DNA of 62,022 nt from Pseudomonadota bacterium (lineage in GTDB: Bacteria; Pseudomonadota; Alphaproteobacteria; Caedimonadales; UBA1908), in NCBI GenBank assembly GCA_020161545.1, contig JAIUNT010000005.1:1-62022 (forward strand), in the 5' to 3' direction. This document shows, in pieces, positions 26,108 to 34,900 of this stretch. The stretch's first letter is position 1; every line of letters starts with the position of its first letter. The notes below the pieces were generated by a model, which searched no databases, was not told the origin of the DNA, and saw only the letters and a list, made by a program, of their open reading frames with translations. A program made the translations under genes and the position numbers.

Positions 26108-27190
26108 ATGTTAAAATCACTCTGCACATCCCTTTTATGTTTACTTGCCAGTACAGTGGGAGCTTCCCAGCATGACCTTTTAGGTGAAGAGAATGCCCAA
26201 AGGGCCGGTGATACACGCTTCTTGGATCACCTTACATGGCTCGACTTAGATCTTGGAGGCGACCCAATTGATGGGTTTTATACTGGCCCACCCCAGGCCG
26301 CTAAGAACGCAGCTTCCCTTTCTAACCAAACGTCATCTTCAGCTCTTCCCCTCGCGGATCTGGGCACATCATTGCCAAGACCGGCTTTAGCTCCTGTAAA
26401 CAAACCAGTCGCCAATGATCCACGTCTCTCAACAATCCCAAGGCCGCCTTCCACAAATGCGAAGGGGAAAAATCCCGCACCCTTACCTGCCATCACAAAG
26501 ACAACACGCACGATAAGCCAAAAACCCTCAGCAGCCATTTCCAAAGGTGAAGCCTTAGTGTTCCTCAACAAAGGGACGCGCCTTCTTAATTCAAAGGCAG
26601 CGCATCATCTGCCCGAAGCCCTCGATGCCTTTGTGGCCTGCTACAAGGGTAATAATGCCTATAAATGGGAAGCGTGTATGGGCGCCATAGAGGCAAGCTT
26701 GGCCCTTAGCAAGACTGGGGTTACGCATAAATACCTTAGCCTCATGGTAAAAGGGTCTTCATGCCCCTTAGCTCTCAAAGCGGAAGCTTTAAGGTTCTCC
26801 AACACAGTGACCACGTATTACCTTGACGTGCCCCCAAAGAAAACTGCGCAACCTTTGGTAGCACCTAGAGGGGGCGAAACGACTCACTTCTTGCCCATAA
26901 ACCATGCCGGTCCAGAACCTTATGGGGCATCTTCAACACTGCAAGTAGCCCCTATGCCGCAACAGCAGGAGGCATTTGGAGCCACTTTTCCCAGCAGTGC
27001 GGAGCACAATTATCTTTATTCCGTCCCAGAACCGTTCCAGAATACACAGGCCCCTTGCCACCCACTGTTGAGCTTTGCATGGCCCCCTGTCTACAATGCA
27101 ATGCCCGAGCCACAAACACAGACCAGCCAAACCCAAGCCCCCTATTATCTTCTCATCGAAAGTACAATGCCCACGATGCAAGGCCCGTGA
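26108..27190 (+). CDS. WxGCLG-family protein 3: A-type gene fused to a B-type N terminus
   Basis: A 360-residue frame from ATG 26108 with signal peptide MLKSLCTSLLCLLASTVGA. Then ...FLDHLTWLDLDLGG (compare YSDNLMWLHLDGSS in the 27845 gene), a Pro/Ser linker, and the module EALDAFVACYKGNNAYKWEACMG (Trp187), SSCPLALKAEAL. After it (from about 26843) comes AQPLVAPRGGETTHFLPIN. This matches the N-terminal linker of the B-type gene (TQPIVAPTKSENTYVFPIN in 28795-29862), not the A-type gene. The ORF is thus a chimera made by deletion of the A-B junction. It ends TGA 27188-27190, overlapping GTG of the B module frame. No ribosome site is obvious. Confidence 0.6.
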   Translation: MLKSLCTSLLCLLASTVGASQHDLLGEENAQRAGDTRFLDHLTWLDLDLGGDPIDGFYTGPPQAAKNAASLSNQTSSSALPLADLGTSLPRPALAPVNKPVANDPRLSTIPRPPSTNAKGKNPAPLPAITKTTRTISQKPSAAISKGEALVFLNKGTRLLNSKAAHHLPEALDAFVACYKGNNAYKWEACMGAIEASLALSKTGVTHKYLSLMVKGSSCPLALKAEALRFSNTVTTYYLDVPPKKTAQPLVAPRGGETTHFLPINHAGPEPYGASSTLQVAPMPQQQEAFGATFPSSAEHNYLYSVPEPFQNTQAPCHPLLSFAWPPVYNAMPEPQTQTSQTQAPYYLLIESTMPTMQGP

Positions 27191-27663
27191 GCGCCTCGCT
27201 TCCCCCCATGACGGCGCAGGAATCGCCCATATTTACGCCCTCAAACAATGAACAACTTCACACGATCTATGCCCAAGGGGAAGCAAACCGCGAGGGTGAC
27301 GGAACCGATGGTGAAAAACACAACCAAATCCTGACACACGAAGGGGCTAGATCCCTGTTTCTCAAGGGAACACGTTTTTTAGACTCCGGGTACAAAAGTG
27401 ACCTCCTAGAAGCCATCAAGGCATTCAAAGCCTGTCGGGATGGGCATCCTTCCCATGTGTGGGATGGATGCTTGGGGATTGCAAAGGCGCATTTAGCACT
27501 GGATAATCGTCAAAAGCTCCTTAAGCATCTCAAGAAGATTGAACTAAACGCCGATTGCCCCCTTGATATCAAGGTAGGGGCGCTGCGTCTTTCCGTGCAG
27601 CTCAATGCGCGCCTCCTTGCTGCAGCCCATTCCCAAAAAGCAAATGCACTGCGAAAAAAATGA
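27187..27663 (+). pseudogene. WxGCLG-family module 4: B-type C terminus separated by frameshift
   Basis: A 158-residue frame opening at GTG 27187 (GTGA overlap with the preceding stop); the frame is open back to 27055. It has no signal peptide, only a polar linker, then the B-type module: LFLKGTRFLDSG, LLEAIKAFKACRDGHPSHVWDGCLG (Trp92), NADCPLDIKVGALRLSVQLNARLL. The intact B gene carries its linker and module in one frame, so this is best read as the shifted tail of the fused 26108 gene. Translation from the GTG would give a cytoplasmic fragment. A translationally coupled separate protein cannot be excluded, as GTGA junctions occur elsewhere here. Confidence 0.5.
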
Positions 27664-27668
27664 TGGCT

Positions 27669-27697
27669 TTGACAGCGACGCTGGAGTGCTTTTAGAC
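27669..27697 (+). promoter_or_regulatory. Island promoter 4 (orphan)
   Basis: TTGACA 27669-27674, 17-bp spacer, TTAGAC 27692-27697. In copy 2 the equivalent site (29868) drives the 29925 gene, but here no ORF starts at the expected distance. It is probably a remnant of the duplication, or makes a short transcript reading into the next promoter. Confidence 0.45.
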
Positions 27698-27782
27698 ACA
27701 GTAGGGACCTACTTGACATGCGCCCACCTCAACAAGGCAAGAACTGGAAAGCACTGCTCTTGCCAGCACTCTCAAATAATAT

Positions 27783-27811
27783 TTGACTAAAAGGAACAAA
27801 CCAGGCTAATA
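27783..27811 (+). promoter_or_regulatory. Island promoter 5 (for 27845)
   Basis: TTGACT 27783-27788, 17-bp spacer, CTAATA 27806-27811, preceded by AATAATA as at 26052. The start codon is 34 bases downstream. Confidence 0.6.
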
Positions 27812-27844
27812 AAGCGACGTGTTTTATGATTTCACCCTATTCAA

Positions 27845-28702
27845 GTGCATTACTTTCGTCTTTTTTTCTTCTTTGTGAGCACAGTCCATGCGTCCCCCTA
27901 CGATCTCTTTTTTGAGGAGCAGGACCCAGCCCCCAGCCCGGTGAGTTACTCTGACAACCTAATGTGGCTTCACCTGGATGGCAGCAGCGTCGGCAGTGGC
28001 GTCTTGGATTTTGGCACTCCTTTCCAAGAAGATACCCCTCTCCCACCGCCAAGCAGCGCAACGCCTCCCCCTTCAGTCCCAGAATCTGCGTCAGTCAGCC
28101 CCCTTGAGTGGGAGGCCCCTTGCGCGCCTCAAAGCCCCTCAAACGCCCAGGGCCCACACGATGAAGAACAATGTCAATATACGCTTGTACCAACGAAGCG
28201 TCGCGGTCCTTGGAAGCGCGTGTACAGTTGTGAAACATCTGCCCAGGAAAACAGCCAGGATGAGCGCGCAAACTCTGGCAAAGCGCCCAAACAAAAAAAG
28301 CAATCGCCCCCCCCTGGCGAGGAAAAAACAACCCCCAAAAAAAAACTAAAACCCGCTCCAAGCATGTCTAAGGGACAAGCCTTGGCGCTTTTCAACAAAG
28401 GAACACGTCTTCTCAATGCAAAGGAAGAGGCCCATTTGCCCGAAGCGCTCAAAGCCTTTGAGGCCTCCTACAACGGTCACAATGCCTACAAGTGGCAAGC
28501 GTGCCTCGGCGCAATCAAAGCAAGTCTTGCCCTTAACGATATGGAAAAGAGCAGTATGTATCTTCGCCTCATATCGCAAACGTCCCTCTGCCCTTTAGTT
28601 TACAAGGCAGAAGCACTGGAGCACGCAACCACGCTCATCGCACGCATGCAAACACACCAAAAGCACTCCCTGGCGCAAAGCGAAAACAATCCTCCTGAGT
28701 AG
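27845..28702 (+). CDS. WxGCLG-family secreted TPR-like protein 5 (A type, intact)
   Basis: A 285-residue protein starting at GTG 27845 with a short signal peptide (MHYFRLFFFFVSTVHAS). An acidic N terminus, a Pro/Ser stretch and a Lys/Pro-rich linker (KAPKQKKQSPPPGEEKT) lead to the module ALALFNKGTRLLNAKEE, EALKAFEASYNGHNAYKWQACLG (Trp217), SLCPLVYKAEAL. The first family Cys is Ser here, while GC and LC remain. It is the intact version of the A half of the 26108 chimera. The GTG has no clear ribosome site, as in most of the island. Confidence 0.62.
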   Translation: MHYFRLFFFFVSTVHASPYDLFFEEQDPAPSPVSYSDNLMWLHLDGSSVGSGVLDFGTPFQEDTPLPPPSSATPPPSVPESASVSPLEWEAPCAPQSPSNAQGPHDEEQCQYTLVPTKRRGPWKRVYSCETSAQENSQDERANSGKAPKQKKQSPPPGEEKTTPKKKLKPAPSMSKGQALALFNKGTRLLNAKEEAHLPEALKAFEASYNGHNAYKWQACLGAIKASLALNDMEKSSMYLRLISQTSLCPLVYKAEALEHATTLIARMQTHQKHSLAQSENNPPE

Positions 28703-28736
28703 GTGCGGCTATGCCCTGTTAGGCGTATAACGGGCT

Positions 28737-28765
28737 TTGACAGAAAGGCTATTATTTGTCTTAAT
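28737..28765 (+). promoter_or_regulatory. Island promoter 6 (for 28795)
   Basis: TTGACA 28737-28742, 17-bp spacer, CTTAAT 28760-28765. ATG 28795 is 30 bases downstream. Confidence 0.6.
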
Positions 28766-28794
28766 GGTGTAAGCTCACTTTTGTGAAATGTGCC

Positions 28795-29862
28795 ATGAAA
28801 AAACACCTGTACGGGGCGTGCTGCCTCTTGCTTGCCCAAGCCGCCTATGGATCCCACCGACAGATTGAAAGTGATCATGCTTTTGGGGCAAATTTGAGAT
28901 CTACGCCGATCAGCGCTCCCGTCACGACAAGCTCCCTTCCCACACACATGTACTACCTCAACTGGCTCCCAGCGCAAGAGACGCAGCCCATTGTCGCGCC
29001 CACAAAAAGTGAAAACACCTACGTCTTCCCCATAAATGAGACAGCAGTAGCGCCTCACGCACCGCCTTATGCCCCCCCTTACGCAGCGCCTGTCCAACGA
29101 CCACAAGAGGCCGTCACCCCACTGCTGCACACGACCACCGGGCGCAGCTGCATCTATCCAATTGCCAGCTATGTCACCCCTGGCCCTTGCGACAATGCCC
29201 AAACAGTCGCGCCTCCTCTGCAATACGTGCACCTGGCCCCTCTCCCATACCAGGCCTCAAAAACGCCGTTAACAACAAATCCACCGATGCCGTCTGTGCC
29301 TGTGCGCACAACGACAACGACAACCACCCCCGCCACGTCCCCCCATCTTCCCATTGAAAGAACGCCGCCCATCACGCACACAACAAGCGCCCTCCCTCTG
29401 CCCGTCATAGAGGAGGAAAAATCCCTCAAGCGTGGCCGCGTAAACACGCGCGCGCCCCGCACACCCGCAGGGGACGAAAACAAGCCCCGCAAACGCGGCC
29501 GCAAAAATGCTGAAACGCCGCACCCAAACCAGGCCCTCCTCCAAGCCGATGAGCTTTTCAAGAAAGGCACACGATTTCTTGAGTCAAAGGAAGAAAGCGA
29601 CCTTCTAGAGGCGGTGAAGGCGTTTCGGGAAAGCGCTCAGATGCACCCGTCCCATGAATGGGATGGGTGCCTCGGCATGGCGCAGGCTTGTTTGGCACTT
29701 GATTATCCCCATCAGGTCATCAAACACCTCACCCTTATCTCAAAAAGCGCCGCATGCCCCTCCGGTATCAAGGAGGAAGCGCTGCGCCTTTCCTTAAAGA
29801 TGAACGCGCGCCTTTTGTCCCAAGACAACCATCAAAAATCCGATGCTGGATACAAAAAATAA
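28795..29862 (+). CDS. WxGCLG-family secreted TPR-like protein 6 (B type, intact)
   Basis: A 355-residue protein with signal peptide MKKHLYGACCLLLAQAAYG. ATG 28795 is chosen from promoter spacing and the Lys-Lys start over GTG 28783. A long Pro/Tyr/Thr-rich region follows (HAPPYAPPYAAPVQRP; a Thr run near residue 175). A basic stretch with KRGR/KRGRK clusters comes next, then the module LFKKGTRFLESKEE, LLEAVKAFRESAQMHPSHEWDGCLG (Trp289), AACPSGIKEEALRLSLKMNARLL. It is closely related to the split 27187 module. The Arg/Lys clusters look like nuclear-localisation signals, but such resemblance is weak evidence. Confidence 0.62.
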   Translation: MKKHLYGACCLLLAQAAYGSHRQIESDHAFGANLRSTPISAPVTTSSLPTHMYYLNWLPAQETQPIVAPTKSENTYVFPINETAVAPHAPPYAPPYAAPVQRPQEAVTPLLHTTTGRSCIYPIASYVTPGPCDNAQTVAPPLQYVHLAPLPYQASKTPLTTNPPMPSVPVRTTTTTTTPATSPHLPIERTPPITHTTSALPLPVIEEEKSLKRGRVNTRAPRTPAGDENKPRKRGRKNAETPHPNQALLQADELFKKGTRFLESKEESDLLEAVKAFRESAQMHPSHEWDGCLGMAQACLALDYPHQVIKHLTLISKSAACPSGIKEEALRLSLKMNARLLSQDNHQKSDAGYKK

Positions 29863-29867
29863 TGGGT

Positions 29868-29896
29868 TTGACACACGCACCAAACCGCCTCTAGAC
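29868..29896 (+). promoter_or_regulatory. Island promoter 7 (for 29925)
   Basis: TTGACA 29868-29873, 17-bp spacer, CTAGAC 29891-29896. The start codon is 29 bases downstream. Confidence 0.6.
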
Positions 29897-29924
29897 AGAG
29901 TGTAGGTTTGTACCACGGGCGCCC

Positions 29925-30908
29925 ATGCTGAACGTACTTTGTTTCTTTTGGCTTTTGACAGCCTGCGCGCCACTTTTCGCCTCGCCAGGACAAGCACCCC
30001 TTTTCGAGGATGACGCCCTGTGGCAAGGCGCGTGTCTCACCCATTGGGAGAGTCTACAGCCGCCTTTGTCCAGCACCCAACACCCACCCTTGGTGGATGA
30101 TTGTCCTCTCTCTTCCTACCATCATACGGTGCTTTGTATTGAAGCATTGGCGCCGGCCCCTGCCCCAGACGATGATTTTTTAGAGGATGATGATACCCTG
30201 TGGCAAGGAACGTGTCTCACCCATTGGAAGAGTCTGCAGCCGTCTTTATATGGCTCCCAACACCCACCCTTGGTGGATGATTGCCCTCTCTCTCCCAATC
30301 ATCACACAGCGCTTTATATTGACGCATCAGCGCCGACCCCAGTCCCAGACGATGATTTTTTAGAGGACACCACGACACCCTACAGCCTAGAAGAGCTTGA
30401 AGGCTTATACCGCAATATTGTGACCCATCCCGCACGCTCTGCCCGCGTAACGCAAGCGCTCCTTGAGGAGATTGCCCGTCAAGCACCTCCCGAATCCCCT
30501 CTTGCCCTGCATGTCGCACAAACACTTACGCTCCTTTCAAAGCAAAAAAGTAAGGGCTCAAAAAGTAATTTGTCCCTAGACAGCTCGTCACCCGTTGCGC
30601 CTGACGTCCCTGAAATTTACACATCTGCCTGCGTAAATCAGAGACTTCACGCCTGGCACCAGAAAGCTTTGGATCTGTTGAAGGAAGAAGACGTCGTATC
30701 CCTGAGCAAGGCCTTAAAACTCTTTGAGATGTGTTATCGCAATAGCACGGCCCTGCGCTGGAAAGGGTGCCTTGGTATGGCGCATGTGCACCTCAAAATG
30801 GGCAACACAGATCAGGCCAAAGTCTATCTCTCCCGCCTTCTTAAAAGCTCCTTATGTAGCAAAAATATCAAAATAGAGGCCCAGCAGCTCATGGACTCCC
30901 TGGCATAA
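29925..30908 (+). CDS. WxGCLG-family secreted TPR-like protein 7 with internal repeat
   Basis: A 327-residue protein with a signal peptide (MLNVLCFFWLLTACAPLFAS). Two adjacent 60-residue repeats start with DDALWQGACLTHWESLQPP and DDTLWQGTCLTHWKSLQPS, each with two to three Cys and ending DDDFLED. A helical segment (SLEELEGLYRNIVTHPA) and a Ser/Lys linker follow. The C-terminal module is ALKLFEMCYRNSTALRWKGCLG (Trp279), MGNTDQAKVYLSRLLKSSLC, NIKIEAQQLMDSLA. This module is closest to that of the 22874 gene (NSSALRWQGCLG), so the two form a subtype at opposite ends of the island. Confidence 0.65.
   Translation: MLNVLCFFWLLTACAPLFASPGQAPLFEDDALWQGACLTHWESLQPPLSSTQHPPLVDDCPLSSYHHTVLCIEALAPAPAPDDDFLEDDDTLWQGTCLTHWKSLQPSLYGSQHPPLVDDCPLSPNHHTALYIDASAPTPVPDDDFLEDTTTPYSLEELEGLYRNIVTHPARSARVTQALLEEIARQAPPESPLALHVAQTLTLLSKQKSKGSKSNLSLDSSSPVAPDVPEIYTSACVNQRLHAWHQKALDLLKEEDVVSLSKALKLFEMCYRNSTALRWKGCLGMAHVHLKMGNTDQAKVYLSRLLKSSLCSKNIKIEAQQLMDSLA
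30009..30368 (+). repeat. Two in-frame 180-bp direct repeats
   Basis: Units 30009-30188 and 30189-30368 are near-identical, each encoding 60 residues. The offset is exactly 180 bp (CTGTGGCAAGG in both), so the reading frame is kept. This indicates a recent internal duplication. Confidence 0.85.
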
Positions 30909-30914
30909 GAGCAA

Positions 30915-30943
30915 TTGACACGGCTTCACAAAGAACGCTAATG
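30915..30943 (+). promoter_or_regulatory. Island promoter 8 (for 30973)
   Basis: TTGACA 30915-30920, 17-bp spacer, CTAATG 30938-30943. ATG 30973 is 30 bases downstream. Confidence 0.6.
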
Positions 30944-30972
30944 ACAGAGCGCGCAGCTTTGGATTTGAGATC

Positions 30973-31701
30973 ATGAAGAAACTTACACAAGTCTTGTCAC
31001 TTTTTGTTTTGGCTCACCACATGCTTTTTGCCAGTGCAAGTGAGTCGCCTATGTTTTTTCACCTCGCCTTTCAAGAGGCCGAAGAGGCCCATTCCAAAAT
31101 CATTGCACAGGTGGTGCACGCGGGAGCCCAGATGCAGGCGTCCCAGGACGCACTCCTTGCTCTCAAGGAAACCTTCACAACCCTGAAGGACAACCCCAGC
31201 GCACCCCAGGATGTGCAACTGGGCAGCCATTTCCGCCTCGGTGTTCTCACCTTTTTTGAAGCTCCAACGCCTGCAAAAACCGACGAAGCCTGGCGGATCT
31301 TCGCACACCTACGTGCCCATGGCAGCGCCGATACGCACCTCAAAAACAACGCGGCCTCCATGCTGGCCGTGATGATTCTTAAGAACCGGGTTCCTGGGAC
31401 ATTTGACGAGAGCCAAGACATCGTCCTGCTGCGCTTGCTCTCAGAGCACCCCCTCCACCCCGCGGTGTGCGAGCGCGCCCTTACTTACTTCTCCCACGCC
31501 AGCGCGCGCCTATCTTCATCAATAGCCCACGCGCCTAACCAGCATGTTCAAAACGAGGTGCCTGTCTCTGCTTCACCAAGTTGCAACAACGAAGAAATCC
31601 CATCCACCAGTGAAGAGGCACCAAGCAGTGCTCGCTCACGTCCCCATCTGGACCGCAAAACCGTTGTTGCCGATCTCCTCAAAAAGCGACGCACGCAATA
31701 A
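30973..31701 (+). CDS. Secreted helical-repeat protein at the island end
   Basis: A 242-residue protein with a signal peptide ([23 protein letters not shown]). The mature part is helical, with TPR/Sel1-like periodicity ([46 protein letters not shown]), followed by a Ser/Pro-rich tail. The WxGCLG signature is absent, so it is not a clear family member. It nevertheless shares the island promoter type and spacing, which argues for common regulation. Function unknown. The reading frame ends 43 bases before tRNA-Arg. Confidence 0.6.
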   Translation: MKKLTQVLSLFVLAHHMLFASASESPMFFHLAFQEAEEAHSKIIAQVVHAGAQMQASQDALLALKETFTTLKDNPSAPQDVQLGSHFRLGVLTFFEAPTPAKTDEAWRIFAHLRAHGSADTHLKNNAASMLAVMILKNRVPGTFDESQDIVLLRLLSEHPLHPAVCERALTYFSHASARLSSSIAHAPNQHVQNEVPVSASPSCNNEEIPSTSEEAPSSARSRPHLDRKTVVADLLKKRRTQ

Positions 31702-31744
31702 GCTCTTTTACGAGGATCAAAAGTCCGGTATAAGGCAAAGTGAA

Positions 31745-31821
31745 GCACCCGTAGCTCAGCTGGATAGAGCGTTGCCCTCCGGAGGCAAAGGCCAGAGGTT
31801 CGAATCCTCTCGGGTGCGCCA
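31745..31821 (+). tRNA. tRNA-Arg (anticodon CCG)
   Basis: A complete 77-nt cloverleaf: acceptor GCACCCG/CGGGTGC, D-arm GCTC...GAGC, anticodon stem TTGCC/GGCAA with loop CTCCGGA, T-arm AGAGG/CCTCT, and encoded GCCA end. TATAAG at 31729-31734 is a possible -10 box. It marks the downstream edge of the island; tRNA genes are common integration sites, but I see no integrase or repeat of the tRNA end. Confidence 0.97.
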
Positions 31822-31978
31822 TAACTTTTTTATGCAAAACAAGATTTTCTCCTGACAAGTCGCCGTTATTCATCTTTTCTTTACAGTTTTGCCATAGTCT
31901 TTTCAAAAGTTGCTGACAAGCGAACGGGTGGATTGTAAAGTGGGCCTCTATGGAAAGAAACCGCAAGAGACACGACCT

Positions 31979-34900
31979 ATGACCCCCCACGATGAAGATG
32001 ACATTGTTCAACACGTCACAAGTATCTTAAAGCGCCGCATTGATACGTCCGCCCACGCATCCCTCAAGCGCTTCATCATGTCATTTTATGGGTATCAGCA
32101 CCTCAAAGCCCTCAAGCGGCTCTCCCCGGAACGCATCGCCGACGGGATTGAGCGTTTGTGGAACTTTATCCAAGTGCGTGAGGCGAGTTCGCCCAAGTAC
32201 GAAGTCTTCTTTTGGAAGCCCGAAACCTTAGAGGCGTCCCCCGACCGCCTTGTCATTCAAATCGTCAATGAAAACATGCCGTTTTTGGTAGGATCGCTGA
32301 TTCACCTCTTAAGCCGCCTCGAGCTTAAACCCCGTTTTGTCATTCATCCGGTCCTGTTCACCCAAAGAGACGCGTCTGGGCGCCTTGTGTCTTTGTCCGA
32401 CAAGAACACAACGCATCACGCAAACCATTCAGAAGAGTCTTTGATTTACTGCGAAGTCCTTGAAAATGTCACGCCCGAATCCGTCGAGCGTGTTCTATCA
32501 GAGCTTCCTCAGATGCTCCTCGAGATTCGCCAGGCGACCCAAGACTGGAGCGCCATGCAAAAATGTATCGGAACCGCCCTTGAGGATATGGACGCGTCCG
32601 CCTATCCAGGTGAGCAAACACGCATTTTAGAAGTGAAAGAGTTCTTAAGCTGGATTCAAGACGAGCACTTTACCTTTTTGGGATATTGCAGGTACGAGCT
32701 TTACGGCGAAGACGGCCGCTTGCTGCGCGAACCTAGAGCCTCTAACCCTTTGGGTATCTTAAGGGCTGAGGACCAGCGACGCCTGAACCACGTCTTTGAA
32801 GGCGTGAACTATTCCCAAACGGCCAGACACCTGATTCTGAAGCCTTCACCCCTCATCATTAACAAAACCACACAAGTGTCACGCGTTCACCGCTCTGTGC
32901 CCATGGACGTCATCGGCGTGCGTTACTTGAACGAGAAAGGTGATGTGATTGGCCTTCATATGTTCTTGGGGCTTTTCACGTCCGTTGCCTACGACAGCAG
33001 TGCGCGCGATATTCCGTATCTGCGCCGCAAGGTTGAACAAGTGGTGACAAGTGCGGGACTTGAGCCAACGTGGCACGACGGCAAGGCCCTCATTCACGTG
33101 CTGGACTCTCTCCCGCGCGATGAGCTTTTCCAGGCATCCGTTTCTGAATTGACTGAAATTGGCATGGCCATTGTGCGCCTGCAGGTTGAGCAGCGCGTCG
33201 CCCTTTTCATGCGCCCAGATCTTTTCAAGCGCTTCATGTCATGCCTTGTTTATGTGCCCGGAGATGTGTTTGACTCGGCGCTCATGGACAAAATCGGCGA
33301 GGTTTTGGAACGTGAGCTTGACGGCACCGTCAGTCTTGTAAAAGCTCAGTTCGGCGCATTTTCCTTTGCACGCATTCACTATACCATCGTTGCCAAGAAA
33401 AGCCTGGACGACACCTATGACCATGCGCACATAGAGCAGCTCCTGGCTGAAGTGGCACGTTCCTGGTCCGATGATTTGCGTACAGCCCTTTTAAATAAGT
33501 ACAGCGAGTGGAAGACCGCGCGCCTTTTCAGGCTTTATAAAAGCGCTTTCTCGCGTGGGTATCAAGACCGCTTCACAGGTGAAGAGGTCATGAATGACAT
33601 CGACGCCCTTGAGCCTCTCTACACCTCAAAGACATTCGCATCACGCGTGTACCAGCCCCAAAACAGCAATCCAACCCACATTAAGCTCAAGTTCTTCCAC
33701 TATGGGTCTCCCATTGCCTTGTCATCCATCTTGCCGACCCTTGAAAACATGAACTTGAAGGTTATCAGTGAGGTGCCTTTCAAGATCCAACGTGCAGAGA
33801 CCGATGATCTCATCTGGATCCACGACTTTGACATGACGCTGCGCGATGAGATCGCCATTGCGCCCGAGACAAGCTTTGATAACTTTATCAAGGCCTTTGA
33901 AGCCGTCTACACAAAGCAAACGGAAGATGATGGGTTTAACCGCCTTGTGCTGGCTGCCGGCCTCACCTGGCGCCAGTGCAGCTTAGTGCGCGCCTACGCC
34001 CGCTATCTCAAACAGCTTGGCCTAAACTTAAGTGAAGCCTTCATCCAAAGCGCCCTTGTGAAAAACGCCCACATTACTGCGCTCCTTGTGAGCCTGTTTG
34101 AGGCGCGTTTTCATCCCGACATCACCCAATTTGACGCAAGCCTTGTGGATGACATCAATAAAGCCCTTGATGCCGTCGACAATCCCGACGAGGACCGTGT
34201 CCTGCGCCGCTATTTAAATGCGATTTTGTCGACCCTGCGCACGAACTACTTCCAGCTGGACCAAGACAGTCATCAAAAATCTTACATGTCTTTTAAGTTT
34301 GACTGTGCCAGCCTTCTTGATATGCCCTTACCCCGCCCCCTTTACGAGATCTACATCTATGCCCAAGACATGGAGGCGGTGCATTTGCGCGGCGGGCGTG
34401 TGGCCAGAGGTGGTATCCGCTGGTCAGACCGTTATGAGGACTATCGCACAGAAATTCTGGGGCTCATGAAAGCCCAGATGGTGAAAAATTCCGTTATCGT
34501 CCCCGTGGGGTCAAAGGGCGGTTTCATCGTCAAAAAATCCCTTGAAAATCTCACCCGTGAAGAAGCTCAAGCCATTGTGGTCACGTGCTATCAAACCATG
34601 ATTCGTGGCATGCTTGATATCACCGATAATCTTGTAAGCCACCAAATCGTGCCTCCTTCACAAGTCATGCGCTATGACGGCGACGACCCCTATCTTGTTG
34701 TGGCCGCCGACAAGGGCACAGCGACTTTTTCCGACTATGCCAACAGTGTGTCAAACGCGTACGGATTTTGGCTTGGGGACGCCTTTGCCTCCGGCGGCTC
34801 AGCTGGGTATGACCACAAGAAGATGGCCATTACCGCCAGAGGTGCCTGGAAATCCGTTGAGCGCCACTTCCGTGAAATTGGGCTCGACATCCAGACCACA

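Larger units (their letters stand above)
26041..29897 (+). repeat. Tandem duplication of a two-gene unit (A+B)
   Basis: Copy 1 spans about 26041-27697 and copy 2 about 27772-29897. Matches at protein level are A to A (NKGTRLLNSK.HHLPEALDAF against NKGTRLLNAKEEAHLPEALKAF) and B to B (KGTRFLDSG.KSDLLEAIKAF against KGTRFLESKEESDLLEAVKAF). Flanking DNA matches too: AATAATATTTGACT precedes both A genes, and ATGG(C/G)TTTGACA with a TAGACA box follows both B genes. In copy 1 the A-B intergenic region and the B signal peptide are deleted, fusing A to B. Confidence 0.75.

Noticed and set aside
22874..31701. CRISPR array or integrated prophage in the repeat-rich island
   Set aside because: Repeats are protein-coding and diverged, not short and evenly spaced; no cas, integrase, capsid or terminase genes are seen.
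31745..31821. tRNA-Arg as an attachment site for the island
   Set aside because: No direct repeat of the tRNA 3' end was found near 22800 and no integrase is present.
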